The notes under the pieces were generated by a model. That model worked only from the letters and a program-made list of their open reading frames with translations. It made no database searches and had not been told where the DNA came from. DNA of 64,000 nt from Panicum virgatum (Eukaryota > Streptophyta > Magnoliopsida > Poales > Poaceae), in NCBI RefSeq assembly GCF_016808335.1, contig NC_053153.1:12659033-12723032 (forward strand), given 5' to 3'. This document shows positions 47,891-59,146 of this stretch, one piece after another; positions within the stretch are counted from its first letter, which is position 1, and every line of letters starts with the position of its first letter. The position numbers and the translations under genes were made by a program.

Positions 47891-48330
47891 GGCTATCTCC
47901 AACCATTCCCCCCATTCAACTCCCCCCAAACGTACTATTTACTATATTTTACTACCTCCCTCCAAAAGATTCCTCCCCCTATAACTCTTTCTCTCCAACC
48001 ATTCCCCCCATATCTATTCCCTCTATATACTATCACTCATTAACTAACTATTTATTTATTATTTTTGAATTTAAAAAAAATCATACAATATTTGTACTAT
48101 CATAATACGCATTATCATCATGTTACGAGGCTCAAACGAGATTAATATCATGAAGAAACGATGTGATTAGAGATATATGGGGAGTTGAAACTCACTCTAT
48201 ATATGGAGGGAGTTTCAACTCCCCCCATATACAGGGGGAGCTGTGGGGGGAGCCGTTGGACCGCTCGCTCCCCCCAAAGCCCCTCTACGTAGGGTGAGGG
48301 GCGCTTTACAGGACGCCGTTGGAGGAAGCC
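47891..48330. mobile_element. PIF/Harbinger-like MITE
   Basis: TIR GGCTATCTCCAACC on the left and reverse complement GGCTTCCTCCAACG on the right, with a TTA duplication (47888-47890, 48331-48333). The interior carries an inverted CTCCCCCCATAT/ATATGGGGGGAG-type hairpin near 48178-48240. Its termini resemble those of the element at 26520-27362. Confidence 0.8.
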
Positions 48331-48448
48331 TTACCAGTCGCAGACCCCCTCCCCCATCCCAACTCACTGCCCCTTATCCACGAGTGCATGCAGCATGGAG
48401 TGGAGGGCATTTAATGAACCTACTACTCTACTAGTTGTTAGTGTAGTA

Positions 48449-48555
48449 CTCCCTCCGTCTCTAAAAAAATCTATCTAATTATAAATATTAATTTTTATAT
48501 AAAATTAATTAAAATTATTTTTTGAAAAACGATAGTTATTTAGAGACGAAGCGAG
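48449..48555. mobile_element. Short Stowaway MITE
   Basis: CTCCCTCCGTCTCTAAA to TTTAGAGACGAAGCGAG, 107 bp, flanked by TA (48447-48448, 48556-48557). Confidence 0.8.
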
Positions 48556-49047
48556 TACTTAGGGGTCCAAATTTTGGCATCTAAATACCTGTAATGTTGT
48601 AAAGTTTACATCCAAAATTTTGAGGTGCGAAGTTTACAGCCTAATTTTAAATCTAAACACCGCCTGAACTTTATTACAATTTACAAAGTATAACTTATTA
48701 AAAAATGTACAAGGAATAACATTGCCGTTCTTGATTTTTCAGCTCATAAAGACGACCTGAAAACTCCATGTTTTTCTTTTTTGAGATGTGAGAAAACTGC
48801 AAACTGTCTGGTAGAATCTGGACTATTCCAAACTTATATACTCCTGGTTGAAACGGAACTATATCCTCTCACGCTGCCGACATTCTGGCCCCACTTTAGC
48901 TTACCCCACATGTAATTCACCCCAACACGCGCCGCGTGACCCGACCTGTCAGATCTTCGTGTCTCGCAAGATAGCCTCTGGGCGTCACAAGAAAGTTGGA
49001 GCGAAACAACGGGGAAAAAAAATCATCAGTCGAGTCCCATCTCCGCC
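48556..49047. other. Promoter region of the CHCH gene
   Basis: Mixed AT-rich then GC-rich DNA leading to the TATA box at 49048. No other gene was seen; several MITEs end just upstream, so the promoter is short. Confidence 0.5.
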
Positions 49048-49053
49048 TATAAA
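49048..49053 (+). promoter_or_regulatory. TATA box of the CHCH gene
   Basis: TATAAA in GCCTATAAAGCC, 127 bp upstream of the ATG at 49175, with a pyrimidine-rich leader between. Confidence 0.7.
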
Positions 49054-49174
49054 GCCGACCCTCTCCGTGTTCAACCCTCCTGCCCGTTCGTGTCTTCCCC
49101 CTGTTCAATCGTTCCCCACCTCGCCTCGCGCCGCCTCGCTAGGGTTTCCTCCGCCGCCCGTTCCAGTCGCCACC

Positions 49175-51694
49175 ATGCCTCGCCGCAGCTCAGGTAACCC
49201 CTCGCTCTCCTTCTAGGATTTCGATTCGGGATCCGGTTCTTGTTCGCGTGGTGGGCGTGTAGATTTGGGTGTTTGTTCTAGTCGATCCCTACGATGTTGT
49301 TATCTGCTTGCTACTGTGTGGAATGAAATGTTGTTCGTCTTGTGGCGGTAGGATTGCGCGTGTTTGACATGCTTAGATGCGGAATAGCCGGATCTCTTGG
49401 AAGGCGATGAGTGGGCTGGGTCTCCGGCCGTTTAGGTAACTGTTAGATAGGAAATAGGTCGCTGTAAATCAGCAGGCAACAGATTGCTTCTTGAATAACC
49501 GATTGCAGATATCGTTCGCATGCGGTTCAGACAGGGGTATAGAACAAATCTGAAGCCCCACGAGGGAAGGGTAGTTTCCGTTGACCCTTTCTCGATTTGG
49601 TTTCATATAGATTTACATAAATAATGTGAAACTATGAGGTGTTTTGGGTTCCACAGGAACTTATCTGCATGCAGTGGATCCAATCCATTCAACCTTTGAG
49701 AAATGCCTCTTTGAGTAGCCATTACAGTCCTGTGTACTGTTTTGGTTTAGTTAGGAGGCACATAATAATGTGCATCTGATGCTCTCTTTGGCCTTTTGAG
49801 GGGGCGCCTCATCTATCTATTCTACCTAGAAGTGCCCCCCAAGCAGCCATAGACATTCAATTATATTACCCTGCTAATAATTTTAATTGAAGTTGCTTGT
49901 AGCTAGTTTTTAGAATTCTGTACTATTTGCCTTTTGAGTAGCCATTATAGTTGTACATACTATCTTGGTTTAGTTAGGAGGCACATAGAGATGCTGTTGA
50001 CAAAGTCACGTTGGCTGATTCATATTAGAGCGCAATTCTTTTATTAGAGGTGTTCATTGAGGGAGCCATACATTAGCATTTCATGCTTCTGTTTATTTCT
50101 GCTGTCCTCTGCTTATCAGATGTTCTAGACTGGATGACTTTATATGGATATAGAACAAACACTCCTAAGGATGTTTGCCTGATTTGTTTGGTTCAGATAA
50201 CAATGGTTTTGTTGAGTGTATTTTAGCATTATGAAAATAGTTAAAAGACTGGGTACAATCTTTGCAACACATGATGTGCTTCTCGAATAACCAATTGCTG
50301 TGATTTGTATATTTGCATTTGGTTCAGACAGGGGCACATAACAAATGGGATCTTTTGAGGGAAGGGATCTTGTTCTTTGTTCATCCCTTCTTAATTGATT
50401 CCGACAGTAACATCTATTTCATCCATTATGTTAGTGCCACAATAATAGTTGGCTGGTGTTGGGGTGTGCTGCACATGTAGCTGTTCATGTCATCTTCTAA
50501 CTGTGGTGCCTGAAATTTTTGTACTCATGTACCAAATTTCAATCTGGTTACCATTTTGCAGTGAGCTTTCAGTTAACTCATCATATGCCACTGGCTTCTA
50601 AAAATTTTGATGCTTACCCTGATCTTTAATGGCAGGAAGGTCAGCACCACGCCCTGCTCCGCGTGCTGCTCCTATGAGGAACCCACCACAGCCAGGTACT
50701 TTTGTGATTTACAACAATACAATGAATGTATTGTGACTTGACATTTGATTTTAATTTGGTGTTGTTGCATGATTTTTTGGTATCTTGATAACATCGCAGT
50801 ATTATATCATGGTAGAAGTATGCTGCGACTTCAGTTGTGTTTATATTTGTAGAAGGATCTGTAAAACTATATTCTACGTAATAGAATATATTTTCCGCAT
50901 CCATAACCAACAACACTTGAATTGTTTATTCCACTCCACTGGGATCGAGTTCATTTCATTTCAGTTTATGTTGAAATCAGAGTCACTGTTTCAGTTTATA
51001 AGCTTTCCTGTTCCTAATGTGACAGCTGAAAATTCTTTTTGCAGCACGCCAGGCTCCTCCTCCAGCCCCTGCTCAGAGTGGTGGTGGCTCCATCCTTGGA
51101 GGAATTGGGTCCACAATTGCTCAAGGTGGGATTCAAAGCTTGTACTTTTTTGGATGTTCATCTATAAACAGAATCCCTTGTCCTATTGATTCTAATAAAT
51201 GCAATTTTATAGGTATGGCGTTTGGTACTGGCAGTGCCATGGCACACAGAGCTGTTGATGCTGTAATGGGCCCCCGTACCATTCAGCATGAGACTGTTGT
51301 CTCGGAGGCTGCTGCTGCTGCTCCCGCTTCTCCAATGATGAACGCTGATGCTTGCGGCAACCATTCTAAGGCCTTCCAAGATGTATGAAACACTAGCCCC
51401 CTTGTGTTGCCTAACTCTTATAGTTTACTGCAATCACTCTTTGCTTCTCATCTGGGGTGACTAACTCTTCGTAGATATTGACTAACCCCCTGCTATATTG
51501 TAATATAGATTGAGTTGGGGTCATGGTTAACGTTTTTCTTGAATCTGCCTGGTTGTTGTAGTTGCTTGGTGATATGTTCTCATGGTTCTTTATTGATGAT
51601 GCAGTGTCTCAACCACTATGGCAGCGACATCAGCAAGTGCCAGTTCTACCTTGACATGCTGAACGAGTGCCGCCGCGGTGGCGCAACTGCATAA
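49175..51694 (+). CDS. Twin CX9C (CHCH) mitochondrial protein, CHCHD2/CHCHD10-like
   Basis: Five coding exons (49175-49193, 50636-50695, 51045-51125, 51213-51382, 51605-51694) join in phase to 139 aa. All introns are GT-AG; intron 1 is 1.44 kb. The N-terminus is Arg/Pro/Ala-rich (MPRRSSGRSAPRPAPRAAP), suiting a mitochondrial signal. A glycine-rich hydrophobic stretch (ILGGIGSTIAQGMAFGTGSA) follows. The C-terminus has two CX9C pairs, C101/C111 and C122/C132, which form the disulfide-bonded helical hairpin of intermembrane-space proteins imported by MIA40. In animals the relatives work at MICOS and complex IV; Arabidopsis counterparts (At12Cys type) are stress-responsive. ATG context CCACCATGC is good. 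Complete, with no damage seen. Confidence 0.93.
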
Positions 51695-52015
51695 GCTGCT
51701 GCTTCATTGGAGTTGATTCGTGGGTTCCCTTTTCACTTTCATGATATCTTATTAATAAGACTAAGTGAAACTATGAACTACAGCCACAACTTGATGTTTT
51801 GTGTGCCGTGACCACTATCACTGGTGCATGAGGTTGTGGTTATGTTCTGTTGTCCTGGGAGTAGTACATTCTGCTATCCTATATTGTTGGTCCAGACTTG
51901 TATGGCACCGATGATTATAAATATTTGAATCAAGCAGTGATCTTGGGACTACGATTGTTTTGTGTGCAGCAGCCAGCAGGGCTGTTTTATTCGTTTCTGT
52001 GATGTTTATTTAGTA

Positions 52016-52190
52016 CTCCCTCCGTTTCAAAATATATGTTGTTTAGATTTTTATAGTTTCATAGAATTTAGAAATACATGCATACATTGTATCTACATAC
52101 ATAGTGTATATATATATATATACTATCTAGATAGATGGTATAGATCTAAAAAGTTGAAACGACCTATAAATCTAAAATGCTGAAACGGCC
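52016..52190. mobile_element. Stowaway-like MITE, right end decayed
   Basis: Left end TA|CTCCCTCCGTTTCAAAAT. The right side ends AAAATGCTGAAACGGCC, where the terminal GAGGGAG has been lost. A TA-dinucleotide run lies in the middle (52107-52122). Confidence 0.65.
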
Positions 52191-53129
52191 CAGCGCTACA
52201 TTTTGGAATGTTGAGAGGGTATACAACTATACATAACGTGTCCTCTAGCCAATTGATCGTGGGCGCAAACTGCTGTGTGTCTGGCCCGTGTGTTCGTGAA
52301 TGACCAGCTGGGCTTGCTCGTTGTCGGTCTTGTGGAGACGGAAGGCACCAGCAACTGCGACGCATCCATGCTCTCATCCTACTTTCTGCGTAATTACCAC
52401 GGCTTCTACGTAGAAAATTCCTCTTCTACTAGAAAACGCCGCAGCGTTGCCTTTGTGGCCAGTGGATGAGCCAGTGGTATTCGATAGAAACAAAAGCATA
52501 GATAGAAAAAAAAATTGATAGCCTTTGTGGTGATCAGCATGAAGAGAATATGTTATATAAAATTCAATTTAAAAGGCACGTAAACTTGTAGAATACTAAC
52601 CATACATTGGATTTCTTTTTTGTAGTACTTTGTTTATTCATCATGCGATCATATAAATATTTTTGTAAGCAAATTGTAAAATCATCTTAAATTTGAAATT
52701 TTGCGCTTTAAAATTATTTTAGATTTTGAATTATTGAGCAACTTTTCTTTTCAAATGTATCTTTTGTTAAAATATAAACATTTGTGCAAAGAAATTACAA
52801 AAGAGTTTTGAATTTTAAAATTTGATATGTAACAATGTTGTAGGTTTTGAAATGTTGAAGAACTTTTACATTGTACACTTTTTGATTTTCAAGACGTTTG
52901 TGTGTTTAAGCTACAATCACAAATCGCGCGCGGACCTGTGAGAGGTGCGTCAGTTTGCAAAATGATCTAGGCATCAAGCTGTCTACTACAAGCGCAGTAT
53001 AGAGTCAAACGATGTAATAATGGCAAAGTAGATTTATTGTCTGTAAAGGTAACAGGAAGAGCAGGCCAAATAAAATATAAGGCAAAGCATATTTTTTGAA
53101 AAGAATCAAACCTCTACATTAGTTTATCT
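52191..53129. other. AT-rich intergenic DNA
   Basis: No gene or element end supported; mostly AT-rich with poly-T and poly-A runs. Confidence 0.5.
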
Positions 53130-56100
53130 GCGCTGGGCATTCTGGATGTGTGAGGAATAGAAAGAGCATAATAATACAGTCTACTAAATAGATAAGATGC
53201 TAGATTGGTTCTTCGGTGATAGTAACTTACATAGGTTATAGCAGCATTTGGGTGCTTGGCAAAACACTGGAGGCAGCTTCAATTCCTGATGGCTAAAGAA
53301 GGTGCAAAGGAATATGTATGGCAGAAGTGAGTTCTTATAGTAAGTCTTAGGAGGCTGTAGTTCTTATAATTAAATGACTTTGCCAGTTAAAGCTAATGGG
53401 TGAGCTATGTAGTTCGAAACAATTATATGCTGGTGCAAACTGGAATGTAAAATTAGAAGGCATGCTAAGGTGTCATTAACGAAGCAATGATAATTACTTC
53501 ATATCAATATTATTTAGACAGAAGTGCTATAAATATTAAATTTGTATATTGTTTTTAAGAGATGCATAATCTGGATATATTTGACCAAGAAGAGCTATGT
53601 CCCAAGGAAAGGTATGTACTTTATACTTTTCCCCTGAAGAGCTAGTTTCTTATTGTATCACAAAAGTTCTAATGTATTTTTATTTAAACGGGTTGTTTCA
53701 TAAAGCAGCAGTTTTAATATATCTCTAACGATTTAGCTGTGAGCAAAAACATGAACTGACATAGTAAGTAGTAAAGTAATACACAGGAGCACCGGAATAA
53801 AGTAATAAGTCATTTAGATATGTGTTCATACTTGAATCAGGGAGGTGTACCCGATTTTTTTTTCTACACTTGGATAGACCCAATATTTTTCTATATGTTC
53901 ATACTGTTTTTCTATATGTTTTTTTATGTGTGTTCATACTTGGATAGACCCAATATTTTTTCAGAGGATAAAGAAATAAGTAGTAGCAGTTAATGGTCCT
54001 AGCATAGAGCATGAATGGTGTAAGCGAAACTTACCGAGGTAAAGGTGCAGGTTAGCAAGGCTGAGCCAATATAAATGTTGTTTCTGGGCATCACTGATTT
54101 CTGATGTGGAAATGAGGGTTTGGGCTTCCTTAATGGTGATAAACTTAGCATGATGCGGTGCCTGCGAAGGTAAGGTAAACAGATTTAAGATTTTAATAGT
54201 GTAGCCTCCAGTTGGGATGGAAATCACAGTTTGAGTGATGGCTATTAGGAGACATGCTTATCTGAATGAAATTATGCTAATAATCTGAAAGAATTGCACC
54301 AAGATGTTCCTTTATTCACCTCAGCAGCACCACTCCAGTATCTCTGTCAGCGCTGTCGGTTTGTGTGGGTGCAGGTTCAGTGCCGTCACTTTCAGAGCTT
54401 CAGCCCCAACCACCAGAGCATATTTGTGACCTTTCTGCTGAAGATCAAAATAGATCAGTTTTATAGATACAGTTCTAACTAATCTATCAAGTGATCTTTG
54501 CTTCGTGGTCATTATGAGAATCTTCAGTATCAATGCAAGCTGCAAGGATTGAAATTTTCAAAAATAAACTTTGTACACTTACCATGAAAACCTGCCAAGT
54601 AACGACAGCTTTATGCATATGGTATATTAACATATTTAATAAAGACAGTAACGACAGCATTATGCATATGGTATATTAACATATTTAATAAAGACAGATA
54701 ACTGAGCATGTAAAATTTAATCGGACTAAGCGACTAAGCAGAGTATGAGGAATGTTTAATGGAACCGATAGGTGGAAGAAAACCTATTTTAAGTTGATTT
54801 TAATCATAGGCGTCTGGCAACACTTTCAAGTTTAAAAGGTAGCAACAAGTAAAAAATGGTAGTTGTAGGATTATTACTTGAGAAAGTATTATTTTTAGGT
54901 AATAATCTGTATGTGTTACATGTATTAGTTTCTAGTTGTTTGAAAAAGCTCTGTAGCTCAACAAGTACCAAAGTACAAAGCTAGATTTATTAAAAAAAAT
55001 CGATGATTAGTCAAATACAATGCATAGATGGTGAATATTATGCATTCAATTGATCACAACAAAATTTAGGTGACTACAGTTCAAATTTAAGGTTCAATTT
55101 TTGTTTGGTAAAGGTGGATCAAATACAGACTTATCTACATAAACCTAGATATTCAACCAATATAGCCAGGGAGACACAAGGTTCAATTCAGCTTCAGCAT
55201 AAGACAAATGGGCGCATAAGCACATTTTATTAGCTACCTTCTGCTGCACCAAAATTACTGACGGTCTTCCCTCCAATCAGGTTCGGTTTTGTACCAAGTG
55301 CTATGAAGCAACAGTTGAGCAAGCGATGAGCACCAGAGGAGAGGACCAGCTACTGTGGCTGGTCAATTGCAAGTGGCACGGTCTTCGCCTACATGCAACG
55401 AAAGCAGAAGCCAATCAATCAATCTTACAAGGAAGAGATCTTTTAATGATGCATTTCTACTGAATCTAATCTAGTGTTTATCTCAAGTACCTATCTGTTC
55501 TTGTAAAAGTTAGGCTAACTTATGAAAGTTATTATTGATGTTGATTCATGATCGATAATTATGTATTTTTACAAATGAAAATCTCAAAGTGGGATACTAT
55601 ACATAGGAAGCTCCTAATTAAATATCCTGATGTTCACTAAATCACTTTTTGAACAAAAATAGTGTAAGGAAGCATGGTATTCTAGCTTTATTGAACTAAT
55701 AGGATGCAATACAGGGTGCACTTGTAAGATCTCCATGCAGCTAAAGCAGACATCAAAATGCTTGCTGATGATATTTCCATAGGTGGGGGACAACAACTAC
55801 AATAGCAACTGCAAACCAAATGTCATTGAGTGCATTTGTATGTGAATAAAAGGTAAGATGACAAATTGAGCAACATATAACGATGAAAGATAGTTATAAT
55901 TGGTGACTATTTCCAATTGCACAGTCTGTTCACTAAAGCCAATTCAAATGGCCATATGAGATTGATGCTTCTGAATTTGCATTTAGCTAGAATATCTTTT
56001 GGATTAACGACGAAAGTTAATTCCACATATTTTTTGTTGGAAAATGATAGCCGACATATATGCAGTCTCTTGAAAAGGTGAGCCAAACTTTGTTTTCGAA

Positions 56101-56520
56101 CACCAACTTTTCTCAAAAATTGTAGCTTTGGAAATGGTTGTACTGTACCGTGCTTGTGTTGTTGGTTTTGCTAAACAGACCCTATCTACCTGAAGAAGCT
56201 TGGTTAGAAAGGCTAAAAAGCTAAGCACTAAAACTTGTTTGCATTTTATAAAAGCATAGCAACAGGGAAAATTACAAGACATGAATGGGCTGATCCTGAT
56301 GCACTCAAGCTTCAGTTGCTTTTTTTTAACTCGAAGATACATGCTTCTAACAGAACAGACATTGCCCAGCCTGTGAGGCAAGTTGTTCAGTTTAGATACA
56401 CTAACACAAGGCTAAATGTGGTTGTTTAGCATCGCAGGTACCTCTTGAAGCTTCTGTTTGTTATTGTATCTGTATCCAGGCGGAAATTCACCCCCATATT
56501 GTGCTATCGTAACCTCTGTC
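53130..56520 (-). pseudogene. Unrecognised minus-strand exon-like pieces
   Basis: Read on the minus strand, several separate blocks look like exons bounded by splice signals: about 56510-56440 (VTIAQYGGEFPPGYRYNNK), about 55370-55230 (LVLSSGAHRLLNCCFIAL and PNLIGGKTVSNFGAAE, with a TAG just upstream), about 54480-54320 (DLQQKGHKYALVVGAEALK and HPHKPTALTEILEWC), about 54165-54035 (HAKFITIKEAQTLI and QHLYWLSLANLHLYLGK), and possibly 53280-53220. They are in a consistent order but I could not join a continuous frame or recognise the protein. The set may be a decayed multi-exon gene or a poorly resolved real one. Confidence 0.35.
54598..54695. repeat. 49-bp tandem duplication
   Basis: AGTAACGACAGC[T/A]TTATGC... 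occurs twice head to tail (54598-54646, 54647-54695) with a single difference, so it is recent. Confidence 0.9.
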
Positions 56521-56917
56521 AAACCATTTAACAGGACATAATGCAAAGAGAATATTTAACATATACACGCAAAAAAAATCGCAACATAAGGCAACTAAAG
56601 CATAAAAAAAATTATAATGCAAAGATAGTTGTGTATATGCATTTCTCCAGGTAACGACACATCACACCAGATCCAATAAAATTGTGTTGCAATTTGTAGA
56701 ACCCTAGGGAATTTATTTTGCATTTATCAAATTCTGCACATTATAATAAAATAAAGAAATTTTGGCTAGAGTAAGATATGCAAAACATATTTTCCACGGG
56801 TAGAGGATAAAGTTATGAATCTAACCAAATTAATTTCACATTATTTGGATCTATAATTATTTTCCTATGATTTTCACAAATCTTTGCATGGATTAGTACG
56901 AAAGTGGAGTTCTTATT

Positions 56918-57288
56918 AGACCTGGGCATGGGCTGCCCAACCCGACGGACCCGACCCAACCCGCCCGAAAATAGCCCGACCCGACCCGACCCGAAGAGTT
57001 TGATGGGCGGGCTCGGGTCAAAATTTTTGACCCGGTATGACTGACGGGCCGGGCACGGGCTAAAAATTTTGACCCGAAACCCGAAAAACCCGAAGGAACC
57101 CGACATTTTACATAGGCCCGGCCCGACCCGACCCGAACCCGACCCGACCCGACTGCCTGTCGGGTCGGGTGCGGGCTCAATTTTACGGCCCGGCCACCGG
57201 GTCGGGTCGGGCACGGGCCGCTAGAAAAAACACCGGGTTTTTTTTGGCCCGACCCGAACCCGACTCGGCCCGGAGGATGCCCAGGTCT
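56918..57288. mobile_element. GACCC-repeat transposon with 10-bp target duplication
   Basis: Perfect 11-bp TIRs AGACCTGGGCA and TGCCCAGGTCT, flanked by the direct repeat AGTTCTTATT (56908-56917 and 57289-57298). The 371-bp interior consists of CCCGACCCGACCC-type repeats, in opposite orientations on the two sides of 57100-57160, and AAATTTTTGACCCG words. A target duplication of about 8-10 bp points to a hAT or Mutator-type non-autonomous element; 10 bp favours Mutator. No coding. Confidence 0.8.
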
Positions 57289-57298
57289 AGTTCTTATT

Positions 57299-58392
57299 AG
57301 CTTGTACTGTTCACCTTCAAGAGAACTCGCAGGGCCGCGCTGCTAGCCTGCCTCACGCATCCGGTCGACCCGCCGCTTACGCCTTTGGCAGCCTGTAGCG
57401 CCGCCTGGGCACGCCGCGCCGGGGCTGGCTCGCCCGAGCCCCACGCCCACGCAGGGTTGGCCGTGGCTGCCGTGCATGCGCCCCTAGTCCGCTCCAGGGC
57501 GGACGGAGCTGCCACGCTCGTACCTGCTCGCGCCGAGGTCGCCGGGAGCTGGAGGGAAGTGGCCAGCCATGGTCGCCGTCTCCGCTGCTCGCGCCGGCAA
57601 AGGAAGGGCGAGGGAGAAGGGCCGCACCGGCTAGGGAGGGGGGGAGGGACGAGGGACGCGCCGTCCCGAGCCGGCCATGGCCACCGTCTCCGCCGCGCTG
57701 GAGGTCCGCTCCACGCCATGGCCGCCGCGCTTGAGCGCGCGCGCCGCCGCCGCGGCCTGCGCTCCTCCGCTCCCGCCGTCCCTTCTCTCTCTCCAGTGAG
57801 CTCGGGCCGGGGCAGGCGAGGCCTCGCGGCGCGTGGCCGGCGGCCGGCTCATGGGGGGCGCGGCGGTGGCCGGCGGGAGGGTGGTGGACTGTGTGTTTGA
57901 TTGCAGAAAACTTTAGGGGCTTATTCGAAAAACTTTTTGGGAGAGAAGAGTGGACGGCAGGTTGTATTTCAAGAAAGCTCAAGAACTTTTGTGTAAAATG
58001 ACAAAAAAAAACGCAAGATTGGACGGCCGGGACCGGGAGCGGCTGTCGACGTGGCACCCTCCCAGGCCAAGGAATTGGCCAGGGATCGTAAGGTAAGATT
58101 ATATATAATGCAGATGCAGACATTGCCTAAAATTGCTACGCGCCTACGCCTGTTTCTGAAGCCACAAACACGACTCCGAGAACTGGAAAGGCTGGGTACT
58201 TGCTATAAATGCTTGACCTTATGCAGCTTTTCGAGGTTTTCGTCTATGGCTTCGGGGCAGATCAGAAATTTGATGTCATGATTTTATTGAATGTGTAATG
58301 GGGTAGCGGATTGTTCAGCTCATTAGCTGCTTACGGTACTGGTAGGATGGACGAGGATGCCCATATGTACCCCAAAGCTGTTTTTGCGGGTG
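57299..58392. other. GC-rich stretch then intergenic DNA
   Basis: 57320-57880 is very GC-rich and open on both strands, as such DNA often is, with no recognisable domain. It then becomes AT-rich. It may be a CpG-rich promoter or captured sequence. I do not support a gene. Confidence 0.35.
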
Positions 58393-59146
58393 ACCGTAAG
58401 TTTGGAGAGACACGGTCGATTTTCATCAATGCGGTGGACCCCATACCCACGTTATGTTATCAATTTCTCTGCCGACCACCTCTCTCTCAGATTCCCTTTC
58501 CCTTCTCCCTTTTCTCGTTCTTCTCCAGATCCGCCCCCAGGGCGAGCGGCCCGACGCCAGGCTCCGACCTCAGGGGAGCAACGCGGCAGGAAGGTGCGGC
58601 GGCGACGGCAGGCGCCCTGCGGCGCTGGGAGCTCCGCCCCAGCGAGCCTTCTCTTCTCTAGATCCAGCGAGCGCTGGGGAGCTCCGCCCCCCAGGCGAGC
58701 GGCACGGCGGCGGCTCCGGGGAGCTCCGCCCCCAGGGCGAGCGGCGTCGACGCTGGGAAGCGGCACGGCGGGGAGGCGCCGCGAGCCGGCAACGCCGGTG
58801 GCGGTGAGCCAGTGGCGGGGAGGAGGCGACACCGCCGCCGGTTTGTTTTTTCCTTTTTTATATATATAATCTGAACAATTTTTTTCTACCTCATTTTGTT
58901 TTGATGTAATTTTTATCTAATTAACTTTTGCACAATATTTTTCTCGTTAATTTTTCCTCTATCTCTTCAAAAAAAAATTTGAAAATTTTTCCATCTCTCT
59001 TGAATTTTTTTATCCTCTCTAAATTTTTTCTTGAAATTTTTGTTAAATTTTTTTAGAAAAAAACAACTTTACTAAAAAAGGAAAAAAATAACAGTCTGAA
59101 AATCGACCATAGGAACCCTTCCCTACGGTGGACCGTAAACTATCCT
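58393..59146. mobile_element. Candidate inverted-repeat element with GC-rich cargo
   Basis: The word GGTCGATTTTCA occurs at 58415-58426 and inverted near 59098-59109, with GACCGTAA-like sequence outside both. Between them is a GC-rich block (58530-58830) with repeated GAGCTCCGCCCCCAGG words and then an AT-rich tail. The arms are short and diverged and no target duplication was found. Confidence 0.25.

Noticed and set aside
57297..58123. Long open frames on both strands (up to 248 aa) in GC-rich DNA
   Set aside because: Open on several frames at once, Ala/Arg/Pro-rich, no domain, start or splice support. This is typical of GC-rich DNA without stops.
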